This document shows, one piece after another, positions 8,554 to 16,950 of a stretch of 64,000 nucleotides of DNA. The notes below the pieces were generated by a model. It saw only the letters and a list, made by a program, of their open reading frames with translations, had not been told where the DNA came from and ran no database searches. The stretch lies in NCBI RefSeq assembly GCF_015709455.1, contig NZ_JADNQW010000005.1, positions 3,988,001 to 4,052,000 of the forward strand. The letters are read 5' to 3'. Source of the DNA: Methylosinus sp. H3A. Lineage in GTDB: Bacteria; Pseudomonadota; Alphaproteobacteria; Rhizobiales; Beijerinckiaceae. Position numbers and translations under genes: made by a program. Numbering within the stretch: position 1 is the stretch's first letter; each line of letters begins with the position of its first letter.

Positions 8554-10419
8554 ATGACGAATTCGACCGCGCACGCCGATGAGAACGGCGTGAAAGCCTT
8601 GACGCTCGGCGCTCTCGGCGTCGTCTTCGGCGACATAGGAACAAGCCCGCTCTACACGATCAAGACGGCGCTCGACTGGTCCGGCGGACATGTGAGCGCC
8701 GAAACGGCCTTCGGCATGTTGTCGCTGATCGTCTGGACGCTGATCATCGTCACCTCGGTCAAATATGTCGCCGTCATCATGCGCGCCGACAATGACGGCG
8801 AAGGCGGCATTCTCGCACTGATGTCGCTGCTCGGCATGAAGCACGGGCGCCATCCGGCGATCATCGCGATCGGCATGCTGGGCGCGGCGCTGCTGTTCGG
8901 CGATGGCGCGATCACGCCGGCGATCTCGGTGCTGAGCGCGCTCGAGGGGCTGAAGGCGCCCCTGCCCGCGCTCGCGCCCTATGTGGTCCCGCTCTCCGTC
9001 GTCGTGCTCATCGGCCTGTTCTGCCTGCAGCCGCAGGGCACGGAGCGCATCTCGCGCCTCTTCGGCCCGGTCATGGCGCTGTGGTTCGTCTCCATCGGCA
9101 TTCTCGGCGCGCGAGGCGTGATCGCGCATCCGAGCGTTCTTTCCGCGGTCGATCCGCGCGTCGGGCTGCATTATCTCTTCACCCATGGCTTCGAGGGCTT
9201 TCTGCTGCTCGGCGCCGTGTTCCTCTGCGCGACCGGCGCCGAGGCGCTCTATGCCGATATGGGCCATTTCGGGCGGCGTCCCATTCGCCTCGCCTGGTAT
9301 GGGCTCGTGCTGCCGTCGCTCGTCCTCGTCTACGCCGGCCAGACGGCGCTGCTCGTCGAAGGCGGCGCGACGGAGAACCCTTTCTTCGACCTCTGCCCTG
9401 CCCCGCTGCAATTGCCGCTGGTCGCGCTGGCGACGCTCGCCACCGTCATAGCCAGTCAGGCGATCGTCACCGGCGCCTTTTCCATGGCGCGGCAGGCGAT
9501 CCAGCTCGGCCTGTCGCCGCGCCTTTCGATCACCCAGACGTCGGCGCACAGCTACGGTCAAATCTACGTCGGCTTCGTCAATTGGACGCTGATGGCGCTG
9601 ACGCTCGTTCTGACCATCGCCTTTCGCTCGTCGGAAAATCTCGCCGCCGCCTTCGGCATCGCCGTCTCGCTGACCATGCTGTTGACCACGGCGCTGATGT
9701 TCATAGCGATGCGCTCGATCTGGCGATGGAGCCTGCCGCTCGCCCTCGCGGTCGGCGGGATGTTTCTCGTCGTCGATGTCTCCTTCGTCGGCGCCAATCT
9801 CATCAAATTTTTCGAGGGCGGCTGGATTCCGCTCGTCGTCGCCGCCATCCTCTTCTTCCTGATGAGCTGCTGGAGCGAGGGCTTCGACGCCATGCGCAAG
9901 GCGCTCGAGCGCGACACATTCCCGCTCGCCGACTTCGTAGCCAGATTCCACGGCAAGCCTCGCGTGGATGGCGTCGCCGTCTATCTGACGAGCCGCACCG
10001 ATGTCGTGCCGGTCGCGCTGCTGCACAATCTCAAGCACAATAAGGTTCTGCACCAGCATGTCGTGCTGCTGCATGTGACGACTGCGAACACGCCCCGCGT
10101 CGATCGCGAGCGGCGCGTCGACACGACGACGCTCGACGATAATTTCTACGCGATGACGTTGAACTATGGTTTCATGGAGCAGCCGAATATTCCCTGCGCC
10201 TTGATGCTCGAATCCGTTTCGAGCCCGCTGCGTTTCAATATGATGAACACCTCCTTCTTCGTCGGCCGCCTCACCGTGACGCCGCTCGGCCGCTCGCGCT
10301 GGCGGCGGCTGAAGATCCATATTTTCCAATTCATGCATCGCAACGCGCTGCCGGCGACCGAATTCTTCCAGATTCCGCCGGGCCGCGTCGTGGAGCTCGG
10401 CGGTCAGGTCGAGGTCTGA
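8554..10419 (+). CDS. kup: Kup-family potassium uptake transporter
   Basis: A 621-residue inner-membrane K+/H+ symporter. The N-terminal LTLGALGVVFGDIGTSPLYT is the Kup hallmark, followed by about 12 hydrophobic segments to residue 435 and a cytoplasmic C-terminal domain (VDGVAVYLTSRTDVVPVALLHNLKHNKVLH). Length matches the family (about 620-640). It is followed after one base by comF. The long open frame on the opposite strand here is a composition artefact. Confidence 0.96.
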   Translation: MTNSTAHADENGVKALTLGALGVVFGDIGTSPLYTIKTALDWSGGHVSAETAFGMLSLIVWTLIIVTSVKYVAVIMRADNDGEGGILALMSLLGMKHGRHPAIIAIGMLGAALLFGDGAITPAISVLSALEGLKAPLPALAPYVVPLSVVVLIGLFCLQPQGTERISRLFGPVMALWFVSIGILGARGVIAHPSVLSAVDPRVGLHYLFTHGFEGFLLLGAVFLCATGAEALYADMGHFGRRPIRLAWYGLVLPSLVLVYAGQTALLVEGGATENPFFDLCPAPLQLPLVALATLATVIASQAIVTGAFSMARQAIQLGLSPRLSITQTSAHSYGQIYVGFVNWTLMALTLVLTIAFRSSENLAAAFGIAVSLTMLLTTALMFIAMRSIWRWSLPLALAVGGMFLVVDVSFVGANLIKFFEGGWIPLVVAAILFFLMSCWSEGFDAMRKALERDTFPLADFVARFHGKPRVDGVAVYLTSRTDVVPVALLHNLKHNKVLHQHVVLLHVTTANTPRVDRERRVDTTTLDDNFYAMTLNYGFMEQPNIPCALMLESVSSPLRFNMMNTSFFVGRLTVTPLGRSRWRRLKIHIFQFMHRNALPATEFFQIPPGRVVELGGQVEV

Positions 10420-10420
10420 C

Positions 10421-11176
10421 ATGCCGCTCGGACGCGCCGCCGCCCTGCTCGGAAGCGTCGGCGCGCGTCTACTCGATGTCGTCTATCCGCCCGTCTGCCT
10501 CGTCTGCCGCAGAGCGGTGGCGAGCCATGGCGCGCTCTGCCCGCGCTGCTGGGGCGAGATGGGCTTCATCGAGCAGCCCTATTGCGAGCGGCTGGGAACG
10601 CCCTTCGACCGCGATTTCGGCCCCGGCATGATCTCGCTCGAGGCCGCGGCCGATCCGCCCGCTTTTGCACGGGCCCGCGCGGTCGTCCGCTATGACAGCG
10701 ATCGCGCCCGCAGCCTCGCCCATAGGCTGAAATATTACGACCGCTCGGAGCTCGCCGAGCCGCTCGGCCGCTGGATGGCGCGCGCGGGCGCAGAGCTCTT
10801 GTCCGACGCCGATCTGCTGGTCCCTGTCCCGCTCCATCGGATGCGGCTGCTGTCGCGCCGCTTCAACCAATCCGCCGCCCTCGCCCATGTGATTTCGCGG
10901 GAGAGCGCGGTTCCGGTCGAGGCGCTGACGCTGGAGCGGGTGAAGCCGACGCCGCCGCAGGTCGGACTGACGCGCGGCCAGCGGGCCGCCAATATGCAAG
11001 GCGCCTTCCGGCTGCGGGAGGAGAAAAGACAAGAGATCGAAGGTCGCAACATCGTGCTCGTCGACGACGTGCTGACCTCGGGAGCGACCGTGAATGCGGC
11101 GGCCCGCGTCTTGCTGCGGGCGCGGGCGGCGCGCGTCGACGTGCTGGTCTACGCTCGCGTCGTCGGCCAGAGCTGA
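10421..11176 (+). CDS. comF: ComF-family phosphoribosyltransferase-like protein
   Basis: A 251-residue ComF/GntX-type protein. A zinc-ribbon-like N-terminus has two CXXC pairs (VCLVC and LCPRC). The C-terminal PRTase fold carries the PRPP loop NIVLVDDVLTSGATVNAAA. RFNQSAALA and TPPQVGLTRGQRAANM are typical of the family. ComF is linked to DNA uptake in competent bacteria, but its molecular role is unsettled. It starts one base after the kup stop, suggesting co-transcription. Confidence 0.92.
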   Translation: MPLGRAAALLGSVGARLLDVVYPPVCLVCRRAVASHGALCPRCWGEMGFIEQPYCERLGTPFDRDFGPGMISLEAAADPPAFARARAVVRYDSDRARSLAHRLKYYDRSELAEPLGRWMARAGAELLSDADLLVPVPLHRMRLLSRRFNQSAALAHVISRESAVPVEALTLERVKPTPPQVGLTRGQRAANMQGAFRLREEKRQEIEGRNIVLVDDVLTSGATVNAAARVLLRARAARVDVLVYARVVGQS

Positions 11177-11244
11177 AGCGAAGGCCTCCGTTGAAACCAT
11201 GCGCGGGAAGCGCCTATAAGGATGTGAGAGGTCACGAAATCGTC

Positions 11245-11517
11245 ATGCCGCAAATCGTCATCTACACCACGAGAACCTGCCCCTATTGCCGCGCCGCCAA
11301 GCAGCTGCTCGACATCAAGGGCGCCGCCTATGAAGAGATTTCCGTCGACGGCGACGCGTCCAAGCGCGCCGAAATGAGCCGGCTCGCCGAAGGACGGACC
11401 ACAGTGCCGCAGATATTCATCGACGGCCGGCCGATCGGCGGCTGCGACGATCTCTACGCTCTGGACGGCGCGGGCGAGCTCGATCCGCTGCTCGCCGCCG
11501 GCGAGCAAACGCCGTGA
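11245..11517 (+). CDS. grxC: Glutaredoxin 3
   Basis: A 90-residue dithiol glutaredoxin. The active site is CPYC in TTRTCPYCRAAK, with the cis-Pro region TTVPQIFIDGRPIGGCDDL for glutathione binding. The start at 11245 (MPQIVIYTT) gives the standard length; upstream in-frame codons are not conserved-looking. It reduces protein disulphides using glutathione in the cytoplasm. The stop overlaps the GTG start of the next gene by 4 bp (GTGA). Confidence 0.95.
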   Translation: MPQIVIYTTRTCPYCRAAKQLLDIKGAAYEEISVDGDASKRAEMSRLAEGRTTVPQIFIDGRPIGGCDDLYALDGAGELDPLLAAGEQTP

Positions 11518-11954
11518 TCCTCTACCGGCTGATCTGCTCGGACGGCCATGAATTCGAGAGCTGGTTCCGCGACAGCGACTCCTATGACCAGCAGGCCGCG
11601 CAAGGCGCCGTCGGCTGCCCCTTCTGCCATTCGACCGAGGTGTCCAAGGCGATCATGGCGCCGCATGTCGCGCGCCGCTCCTCCCGCTCGCGCGAGGAGG
11701 AGAATTGCGCCCCTGCGCTGCTCGACGAACGCCACGCGGCGCTACGGACGATGATCCAGGAGCTACGCCAAAAGATCGCCGCCACGACGGAAGACGTCGG
11801 CGACCGCTTCCCCGACGAGGCGCGACGCATGCAGGACGGCGAGGCCGAGACGCGCGCGATCCGGGGTCGCGCAAGCTTCGAGGAAGCGAAGGCCCTGCTC
11901 GAGGAAGGCATAGAGATTCTGCCGATCCCCGGCCCGCCCGACGAGAGCCACTGA
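11514..11954 (+). CDS. DUF1178 family protein
   Basis: A 146-residue protein read from GTG 11514, overlapping grxC. MILYRLICSDGHEFESWFRDSDSYDQQ and GCPFCHSTEVSKAIMAP are the DUF1178 signature: a C-x(n)-H...C-P-F-C zinc-ribbon-like N-terminus. The C-terminal half (IRGRASFEEAKALLEEGIEILPIP) is helical and also conserved in this family. The function is unknown. Position after grxC is common in alphaproteobacteria. Confidence 0.9.
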   Translation: MILYRLICSDGHEFESWFRDSDSYDQQAAQGAVGCPFCHSTEVSKAIMAPHVARRSSRSREEENCAPALLDERHAALRTMIQELRQKIAATTEDVGDRFPDEARRMQDGEAETRAIRGRASFEEAKALLEEGIEILPIPGPPDESH

Positions 11955-12162
11955 GCGCCACAGCTCGACGCTGCTGCCGATCGATAGGCCCCCAAATGAG
12001 GCTCCCGAACAGCTGGAACGCCGGTTCGTCTCGGCCTCGCTACAGAACGCCGCCTCCACGATACGATTTGGCGCAGGTGAGTTCGAGAAAAGCGCCATAA
12101 GGGTCTGGACAAGACCCACGGCAATTTCTATAAGCCCGCTCTCGGCGTCGATTGGCGCCCAG

Positions 12163-12238
12163 GCCCAGGTAGCTCAGTTGGTAGAGCATGCGACTGAAAA
12201 TCGCAGTGTCGGTGGTTCGATTCCGCCCCTGGGCACCA
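12163..12238 (+). tRNA. tRNA-Phe (GAA), CCA encoded
   Basis: A 76-nt cloverleaf. The acceptor stem GCCCAGG pairs with CCTGGGC, D-arm AGCTCAGTTGGTAGAGC, anticodon GAA at 12196-12198, T-arm GGTTCGATTCC, discriminator A and encoded CCA. All stems are intact. The tyrosine integrase begins 200 bp downstream, but I found no second copy of this tRNA 3' end in the window, so there is no evidence that it is the attachment site. Confidence 0.97.
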
Positions 12239-12438
12239 CTCCCGCCTACGAAATTTCCCGCTAGACTACGATAAATCAACAAGTTAGCCGCCGCGCGGGC
12301 GGAGCCGCTTTCGCCGGCTCTACGCCCGGATACGCTGCGACTTGCCTCCTGCTCCTTGCTGTCCCCTTGCTAGAAATGGCGCTCGGCAATAGCCTTCGCT
12401 CCCAGCTGACGCCCTTCTGGCCGAAAGGGAGAGCGGGT

Positions 12439-13737
12439 ATGCGGGAGAAGATTACCAAGCGGTCGGTCGAGGCGATCGAGCCTTCGGTGCGCGACACCTT
12501 TCTTTGGGACAGCGAGATTCCCGGATTTGGCTGCAAGGTGACCCCTAAAGGGGGCCGCATCTACCTCCTGCAATACAGCCAGGGCGGTCGAGACCATCGC
12601 GTGACGATCGGCCGACACGGCGTCGAGTTCACCGCCGAGCAGGCGAGAAACGAAGCGCGCCGCCTACGTGGTTTGATCGCCTCGGGAGAAAATCCGGCCC
12701 AGGTCCGCTCTCACGAGCGGTCTGTGCCGACGATCGCGGCATTGGGGGAGCGCTATCTCGAGGAGTATGCGGGGCTTCACAAAAAGCCCTCGGCTTTGGC
12801 TCAAGACAAGCGCAACCTGCAAAATCACATCAAGCCGCTGATCGGCGCGCTGAAGGTCTCCGACGTCGAGCGCCAGGACATCTCTCGCATCATGCGGGAC
12901 ATCGCGGCCGGCAAGACCGCGAAGGACGAGAAAACGAAGCGTCAAGGACGGCGTATCGTTCGAGGTGGGGAGATCGTCGCCAATCGCGTTCACGCGCTCC
13001 TTTCCAAGATGTTCCAGCTGGCCGAGGACTGGAAATACCGACCCGCCGGCTCCAATCCCTGCCGCGGCGCCAAGCGCTTCGCGGAGCACAAGGTCGAGCG
13101 CTATCTATCGGTCGACGAGCTCGCGCGCCTGGGACGCGCGTTGAACGCCGCCAAGGAAGGCCGTCTCATTGTCGATCCAGATGCCGTGAAGCCCGCCAAA
13201 CGCAAGCGGGGTGGTCAAAGGAAGCTCGGTCCCCGCTCCGAAAATCCCTACGCGGTGGCGGCGATCGAACTGCTGCTGTTGACCGGATGCCGCCTCGGCG
13301 AGGTGCTGAACTTGCGGTGGTCCGACGTCGACATCGAACGTCGCTTTCTCCTGCTGCCGGACAGCAAGACAGGAGCGAAGACCGTCTACCTCTCCGAGGC
13401 CGCTATCAGCACCATAGGAAAAATCAGTCGGAATCCGAAATCACTATATCTTTTCCCAGGAAAGAGCGCCGATGAGCCGCTTCGGTCTATCCGGGTGCCT
13501 TGGGAGCACATATGCAAAGCGGCGCGCCTCGAAAATCTCCGACTGCACGACTTGAGACACAGTTTCGCGAGCGTCGGCGCCGCCAGCGGCCTGAGCCTGC
13601 CGATGATCGGCGCGCTTCTGGGGCATTCCCAACCGACCACGACCGCACGCTACGCCCACCTCGCCGCCTCGCCCCTGCATCAAGCGGTTGATGAGATCGG
13701 CACGAAAATCAGCCAGGCGATGAACTTGTCTGCATGA
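12439..13737 (+). CDS. Tyrosine integrase of a genomic island
   Basis: A 432-residue phage/ICE-type tyrosine recombinase. The N-terminal arm-binding domain (IPGFGCKVTPKGGRIYLLQY) is of the DUF4102-like type. The catalytic domain shows R in LLTGCRLGEVLNLRW, H-x-x-R in HDLRHSFAS, H in LLGHSQPTT and the nucleophile Y in ARYAHL. Start ATG 12439 (MREKITKRS) has a purine-rich GGGAGAG upstream. The gene ends 21 bp before a degenerate tRNA-Gly 3'-end repeat, so tRNA-Gly is the likely attachment target. It appears intact. Confidence 0.92.
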   Translation: MREKITKRSVEAIEPSVRDTFLWDSEIPGFGCKVTPKGGRIYLLQYSQGGRDHRVTIGRHGVEFTAEQARNEARRLRGLIASGENPAQVRSHERSVPTIAALGERYLEEYAGLHKKPSALAQDKRNLQNHIKPLIGALKVSDVERQDISRIMRDIAAGKTAKDEKTKRQGRRIVRGGEIVANRVHALLSKMFQLAEDWKYRPAGSNPCRGAKRFAEHKVERYLSVDELARLGRALNAAKEGRLIVDPDAVKPAKRKRGGQRKLGPRSENPYAVAAIELLLLTGCRLGEVLNLRWSDVDIERRFLLLPDSKTGAKTVYLSEAAISTIGKISRNPKSLYLFPGKSADEPLRSIRVPWEHICKAARLENLRLHDLRHSFASVGAASGLSLPMIGALLGHSQPTTTARYAHLAASPLHQAVDEIGTKISQAMNLSA

Positions 13738-13758
13738 TCCTGACGCAGATCGCGGAAA

Positions 13759-13808
13759 GCAACCTTTCCAAAATTGTGGTCGAGGGGCCGAATCCCTTCG
13801 CCCGCTCA
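13759..13808 (+). repeat. Degenerate tRNA-Gly 3'-end repeat, candidate att site
   Basis: This resembles the 3' part of tRNA-Gly(GCC), keeping GGTCGAGGG and CGAATCCCTTCGCCCGCTC but with changes in the anticodon arm (AACCTTTCCAAAATT in place of AACCTTGCCAAGGTT). It lies just after the integrase gene in the same orientation as the cleaner copy at 16621. The pair brackets 2.8 kb and looks like an old attachment duplication. Confidence 0.75.
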
Positions 13809-14024
13809 AAGACCCCCGAGCCCTCCATATTACGCTATAGCTGCCGAGACTACGCCTGTGCAAAGAGTGGGAGACGGCGGCGTTTGGCGATGAAAAGTTC
13901 GAATCGCGCAAGGTCGTATGGCGAACTCTTGCCTCCTTAGCTATCGTATGTTCTTATTATGTTCGATACGATATTGCTTGCATCCCTTGTCGAGCACACA
14001 CGACAGCCGCTCCGCCTGATCTCC

Positions 14025-15554
14025 ATGGAACACCGCTTTACCCGCCAAGAACTCTATGACCGCGTCTGGTCAAAGCCGATGTCGCACTTGGTCACCGAAC
14101 TCGGGACCACCGCGGCGATCCTCAGCACTTTGCTGCGACGTGCCGATATCCCGACGCCGTCATCCGGGCACTGGATGCGGAAAGAGTTCGGAAAGCCCAT
14201 AGAACAGCCCCCTTTACCGCCAACGCCATCTGGATGTGTTGAGCCGCTAGTGCTGGATACCGAGAAGCAGGGGGGTAGGCGCAAATCTAAACATGTCACA
14301 GCGGATCCGGCGACCGCTCTCGGCGTGGCGCAGAAAACTCCAATGGCCGAGCCTGAGAATCCTGTGCAGACCACGCCAAAGCCACGTCCGACACAACCGA
14401 CAACAATGACCCGAGAGGAGCTCTATAACGCGGTGTGGACGACGCCGATGTCGCGATTGGCTGAGGAATATGGGATCAGTGGCAATGGTCTCGCCAAGAT
14501 TTGCGATCGGGAAGATATCCCGTATCCGCCACGCGGATATTGGGCGCAGCATGCCGTGGGCAAAGCGCCGAAACGGACACCATTGCCGAAATCGAGCAGC
14601 GCACGCTCCATCACCATCCGCCCGACACCTTTGCCACCGCCTCCCATCGAGTTACCATCGGAGGTCAAGCAACAGGCGGACAGAGCCCGCGCGAGCGCAT
14701 CCGCCTTTGTTGTGCCCGAGCGCCTTCTGAGACCACACGCGGTGATCGCGTCATGGCTTGCTGAGCATGAGGAAAAGAAGCGGCAGGCCCGCAACGAACG
14801 CGATCCATGGGTGCGCAATCTGTACCGTCCGAGCGAGTTCACCGAAACGGACCGTCGCAAGCATCGCATTCTAGATTCGCTTTTCAAGGCGATTGAGCGC
14901 CAAGGCGGAAAGGTCGTGCGGGGAGAGTGAGGCGTCCTGTTCGCCGAAGTCCTGGGCGAAAAGGTGGAGTTTCAGGTTCGCGAGAAGCAAAAGCAGGAAC
15001 GGCGGCCTCTGACCGATGACGAGAAGCGATGGCGCTCACCCGGCGACAACGGCTGGAAGAAGGAACTGGCGCCGACAGGATGGCTGGTTTTTGAGATCAA
15101 GACCTGGCCATGGCCGGCGGGGCTTCCACACCAATGGCTTGAATCCGAAAAGCAGCCAATGGAAGGTATGCTGCCGGACATTCTGGCCACTTTCGTCGCA
15201 GCCGGACCATTACTCGTTCAACAACGCAAGGATCGAGAGGCGGCCGAGCGCGAGCGCCATCTCGCCGAGAAGCGCCGTTATGAAGAGCAGCAACGGCGCA
15301 AGCGAGATGCTAACCGCTGGCGAAAATTCAGGGAGCTGGCGCAGGATTGGCGCGAGCTCGCCACCGCGCGCGATTTCCTGATGGCATTGCGGTCAGTGGC
15401 CACCGATTCCTCCGTTGAGATCGATGGACGCTGCGTTGAAGAGTGGATCGCATGGGCGGAAGAGTGGCTCCAGCGGGCCGATCCGACAGCCAATGGAGTC
15501 GATGACGTCTTCAAGCAGGTCGCCGACGTTTCCGATTGGACCTACCGAGATTGA
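14025..15554 (+). pseudogene. HTH-like duplicated-domain protein with in-frame TGA
   Basis: Reading from ATG 14025 (MEHRFTRQELYDRVWSKPMSHL) there are two similar 50-residue units: TRQELYDRVWSKPMSHLVTELG and, about 100 residues later, TREELYNAVWTTPMSRLAEEYGI, each followed by a DIP...GHW/GYW segment. They look like duplicated HTH-type domains. An opal codon at 14928-14930 stops the frame, yet the same frame continues with matching coding text (GVLFAEVLGEKVEFQVREKQKQ) to 15554. The tail includes a charged coiled-coil-like REAAERERHLAEKRRYEEQQ. The intact protein would be about 509 residues. The function is not known; a DNA-binding role is inference. Confidence 0.72.
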
Positions 15555-15672
15555 CCGCCAAGATACTCAACATTTAGACTGATATGCTTTTTCTTCCTGC
15601 TCGCCCGGCCCGAGCCGGACACGCCGTGCCTCTCCCGAATGCGAACTTCGAGGCGCCCGCATCCGTCTCCGC

Positions 15673-16185
15673 TCATTTGAAGAGTTGCTTTATGTCCGCC
15701 ATCGCCCGAAACAGCTTCAGAGGTTGTTCGGGGAACGGCAGAAAGCTCTCCCGCTCGTAGAAGCGGCGGGCGCTGTCGTCGAATGCCTCGACGATCAATG
15801 CGAACGGCGCGATCTCGCTCCTTGCTGCGCGGTAGAGAGCGTCGGCGAGCGGAAACCGGCCGTATCCCTTCCCTTGGAGCCGCCAGTCGACTGCGAGCCG
15901 GCCCAGGAGCGTCGCCGGCACCCGCGGATATTTCGGCAGCTTCCGCAGGGTCGATTCCGGCAGTTCGGAAAGTTGCACGGAGGTCGACGAAAGCGTGTAG
16001 TAGCCCGCGATTGTCCCGTCGGGCAGCACCAGAACGAAGGGCGCGGCCATGTTCTTTCGCGCGTGCTGACCGGCCTGCGTCCGAAAATATCTGTCGAGCA
16101 GCTCTACGCCGCTCTCGAATCCCGATCTGTCATGGCCCGACGCCGGCGGCTCGACGCTGAGCTTCTCGTCTCTTCCGGCAAGCAC
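15673..16185 (-). CDS. GNAT acetyltransferase toxin (TacT-like)
   Basis: A 170-residue GNAT-fold protein. Acetyl-CoA-binding text is seen around VPATLLGRLAVDWRLQGKGYGRFPLADAL, and FYERESFLPFPEQPLKLFRAM is typical of the C-terminus of TacT/AtaT-type toxins, which acetylate the amino group of aminoacyl-tRNA and block translation. It lies 3 bp downstream of a DUF1778 antitoxin gene on the same strand, the standard arrangement. The island position suggests a maintenance module. Confidence 0.88.
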   Translation of the reverse strand: MLAGRDEKLSVEPPASGHDRSGFESGVELLDRYFRTQAGQHARKNMAAPFVLVLPDGTIAGYYTLSSTSVQLSELPESTLRKLPKYPRVPATLLGRLAVDWRLQGKGYGRFPLADALYRAARSEIAPFALIVEAFDDSARRFYERESFLPFPEQPLKLFRAMADIKQLFK

Positions 16186-16188
16186 GCG

Positions 16189-16491
16189 TCAAACGCCGGT
16201 TCGCTCGCGATAGCGGCGCACAGTGTCGCGAAGCCGGTCATTGACTGGCTTCGGGTCGAGCAGCGCGTCAACGAACGCTTCGCTGTCATGAACCGAGAGC
16301 GACAGCTGATTGTGCTCCTCGATGGCGCGCCGGGCGGCGTCCTGCACGCTGGTCAGCACGAAATCGGTGACGCTCCGCCCTTGCAGGGCTGCCGCCCGCT
16401 CGATCAGGCTCTTTTGCTCGGCGGTGACGCGGGCCTCCAGTCGCACCGCCCGGGTGCGTCTCCCATTCTGTCTGGATGCTGCGTCGGTCAT
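16189..16491 (-). CDS. DUF1778 antitoxin (TacA-like)
   Basis: A 100-residue ribbon-helix-helix antitoxin read from ATG 16491 (MTDAASRQNG). RTRAVRLEARVTAEQKSLIERAAALQGRSVTDFVL is the DNA-binding RHH domain, and the C-terminal LSLSVHDSEAFVDALLDP is the toxin-neutralising tail seen in TacA. The pair should autoregulate from the region upstream of 16491. A longer reading from 16578 is unlikely because the added residues are not RHH-like. Confidence 0.9.
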   Translation of the reverse strand: MTDAASRQNGRRTRAVRLEARVTAEQKSLIERAAALQGRSVTDFVLTSVQDAARRAIEEHNQLSLSVHDSEAFVDALLDPKPVNDRLRDTVRRYRERTGV

Positions 16492-16620
16492 GGTTTTTTT
16501 CTCCTCTCGATAATGTACGGCCAATGACCGGCCACTTCGAGCCCGACGACATTGGATTGTCTGGCTCGCCGCGTGCAAAATCTGGCTTCAGAAGCAGGCG
16601 CCGCCGCCCTACGCAGCTAT

Positions 16621-16675
16621 GAACACAACCTTGCCAAGGTTGGGGTCGAGGGTTCGAATCCCTTCGCCCGCTTCA
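16621..16675 (+). other. tRNA-Gly(GCC) 3' part, attachment-site remnant
   Basis: The sequence matches tRNA-Gly(GCC) from the end of the D-arm to near the 3' end: the anticodon arm AACCTTGCCAAGGTT, the T-arm GAGGGTTCGAATCCC and the acceptor strand TTCGCCCGCT. The 5' part (acceptor strand and D-arm) is missing, so it cannot fold as a tRNA. This is what integration into a tRNA gene leaves at the far end of an island. The stretch 16492-16950 has no gene: it holds this remnant, a terminator and a repeat array. Confidence 0.85.
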
Positions 16676-16706
16676 AATTTGATAAATGAAATGAAAGCGT
16701 TATGAT

Positions 16707-16733
16707 AAGGCCGCCGCAAGGCGGCCTTTCGTT
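16707..16733 (+). terminator. Rho-independent terminator after the tRNA-Gly remnant
   Basis: A 9-bp perfect stem AAGGCCGCC / GGCGGCCTT with loop GCAA, followed by TCGTTCTT. It lies about 30 bp past the tRNA-Gly 3' part and was probably its native terminator, duplicated or carried along with the att site. Confidence 0.8.
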
Positions 16734-16858
16734 CTTCTGCTCTGGTGTCCACATGGTGTCCGCCGCGATCGCATTGGTCACCAAGCTATACGGCTCATGG
16801 GTGTCCAGGTTCCGCCTCGGGTGACCGCATCCGCGGGGCTTTCCTTGCGCGAATACTC

Positions 16859-16931
16859 CATTTTTGCGTCTAGACCTCATTCCTGCGCCTACTCTTGATT
16901 TCTGCGCCTAACTGCCCCATTCTTGCGCCTA
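16859..16931 (+). promoter_or_regulatory. Four direct repeats upstream of the Fic-SPARSA operon
   Basis: Four copies of a 14-bp unit with consensus CATTNNTGCGCCTA occur at 16859, 16878, 16897 and 16918, with spacings of 19, 19 and 21 bp, roughly two helical turns. The last copy ends 19 bp before the Fic start. Such phased repeats are typical of cooperative operator binding. The winged-helix-like N-terminus of the Fic protein is a possible binder. The first copy has one change (TGCGTCTA). Confidence 0.75.
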
Positions 16932-16950
16932 AGTTCTACGCGCGGGACAG

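Noticed and set aside
7873..10422. An 849-codon open frame on the minus strand opposite kup
   Set aside because: It mirrors the GC-rich kup codon pattern, is Arg/Ala/Glu-rich with no recognisable domain, and kup is certain.
12040..12282. A minus-strand ORF with the text RNRTTDTAIFSRMLYQLSYLG
   Set aside because: It is the antisense of tRNA-Phe, a well-known spurious annotation.
12163..13737. tRNA-Phe as the integrase target
   Set aside because: The tRNA is intact, but no second copy of its 3' end occurs in the window, whereas tRNA-Gly 3' copies do.
16617..16880. A minus-strand ORF containing AKGFEPSTPTLARLCS
   Set aside because: It is the antisense of the tRNA-Gly 3' part, another familiar false ORF; it does support the tRNA remnant.
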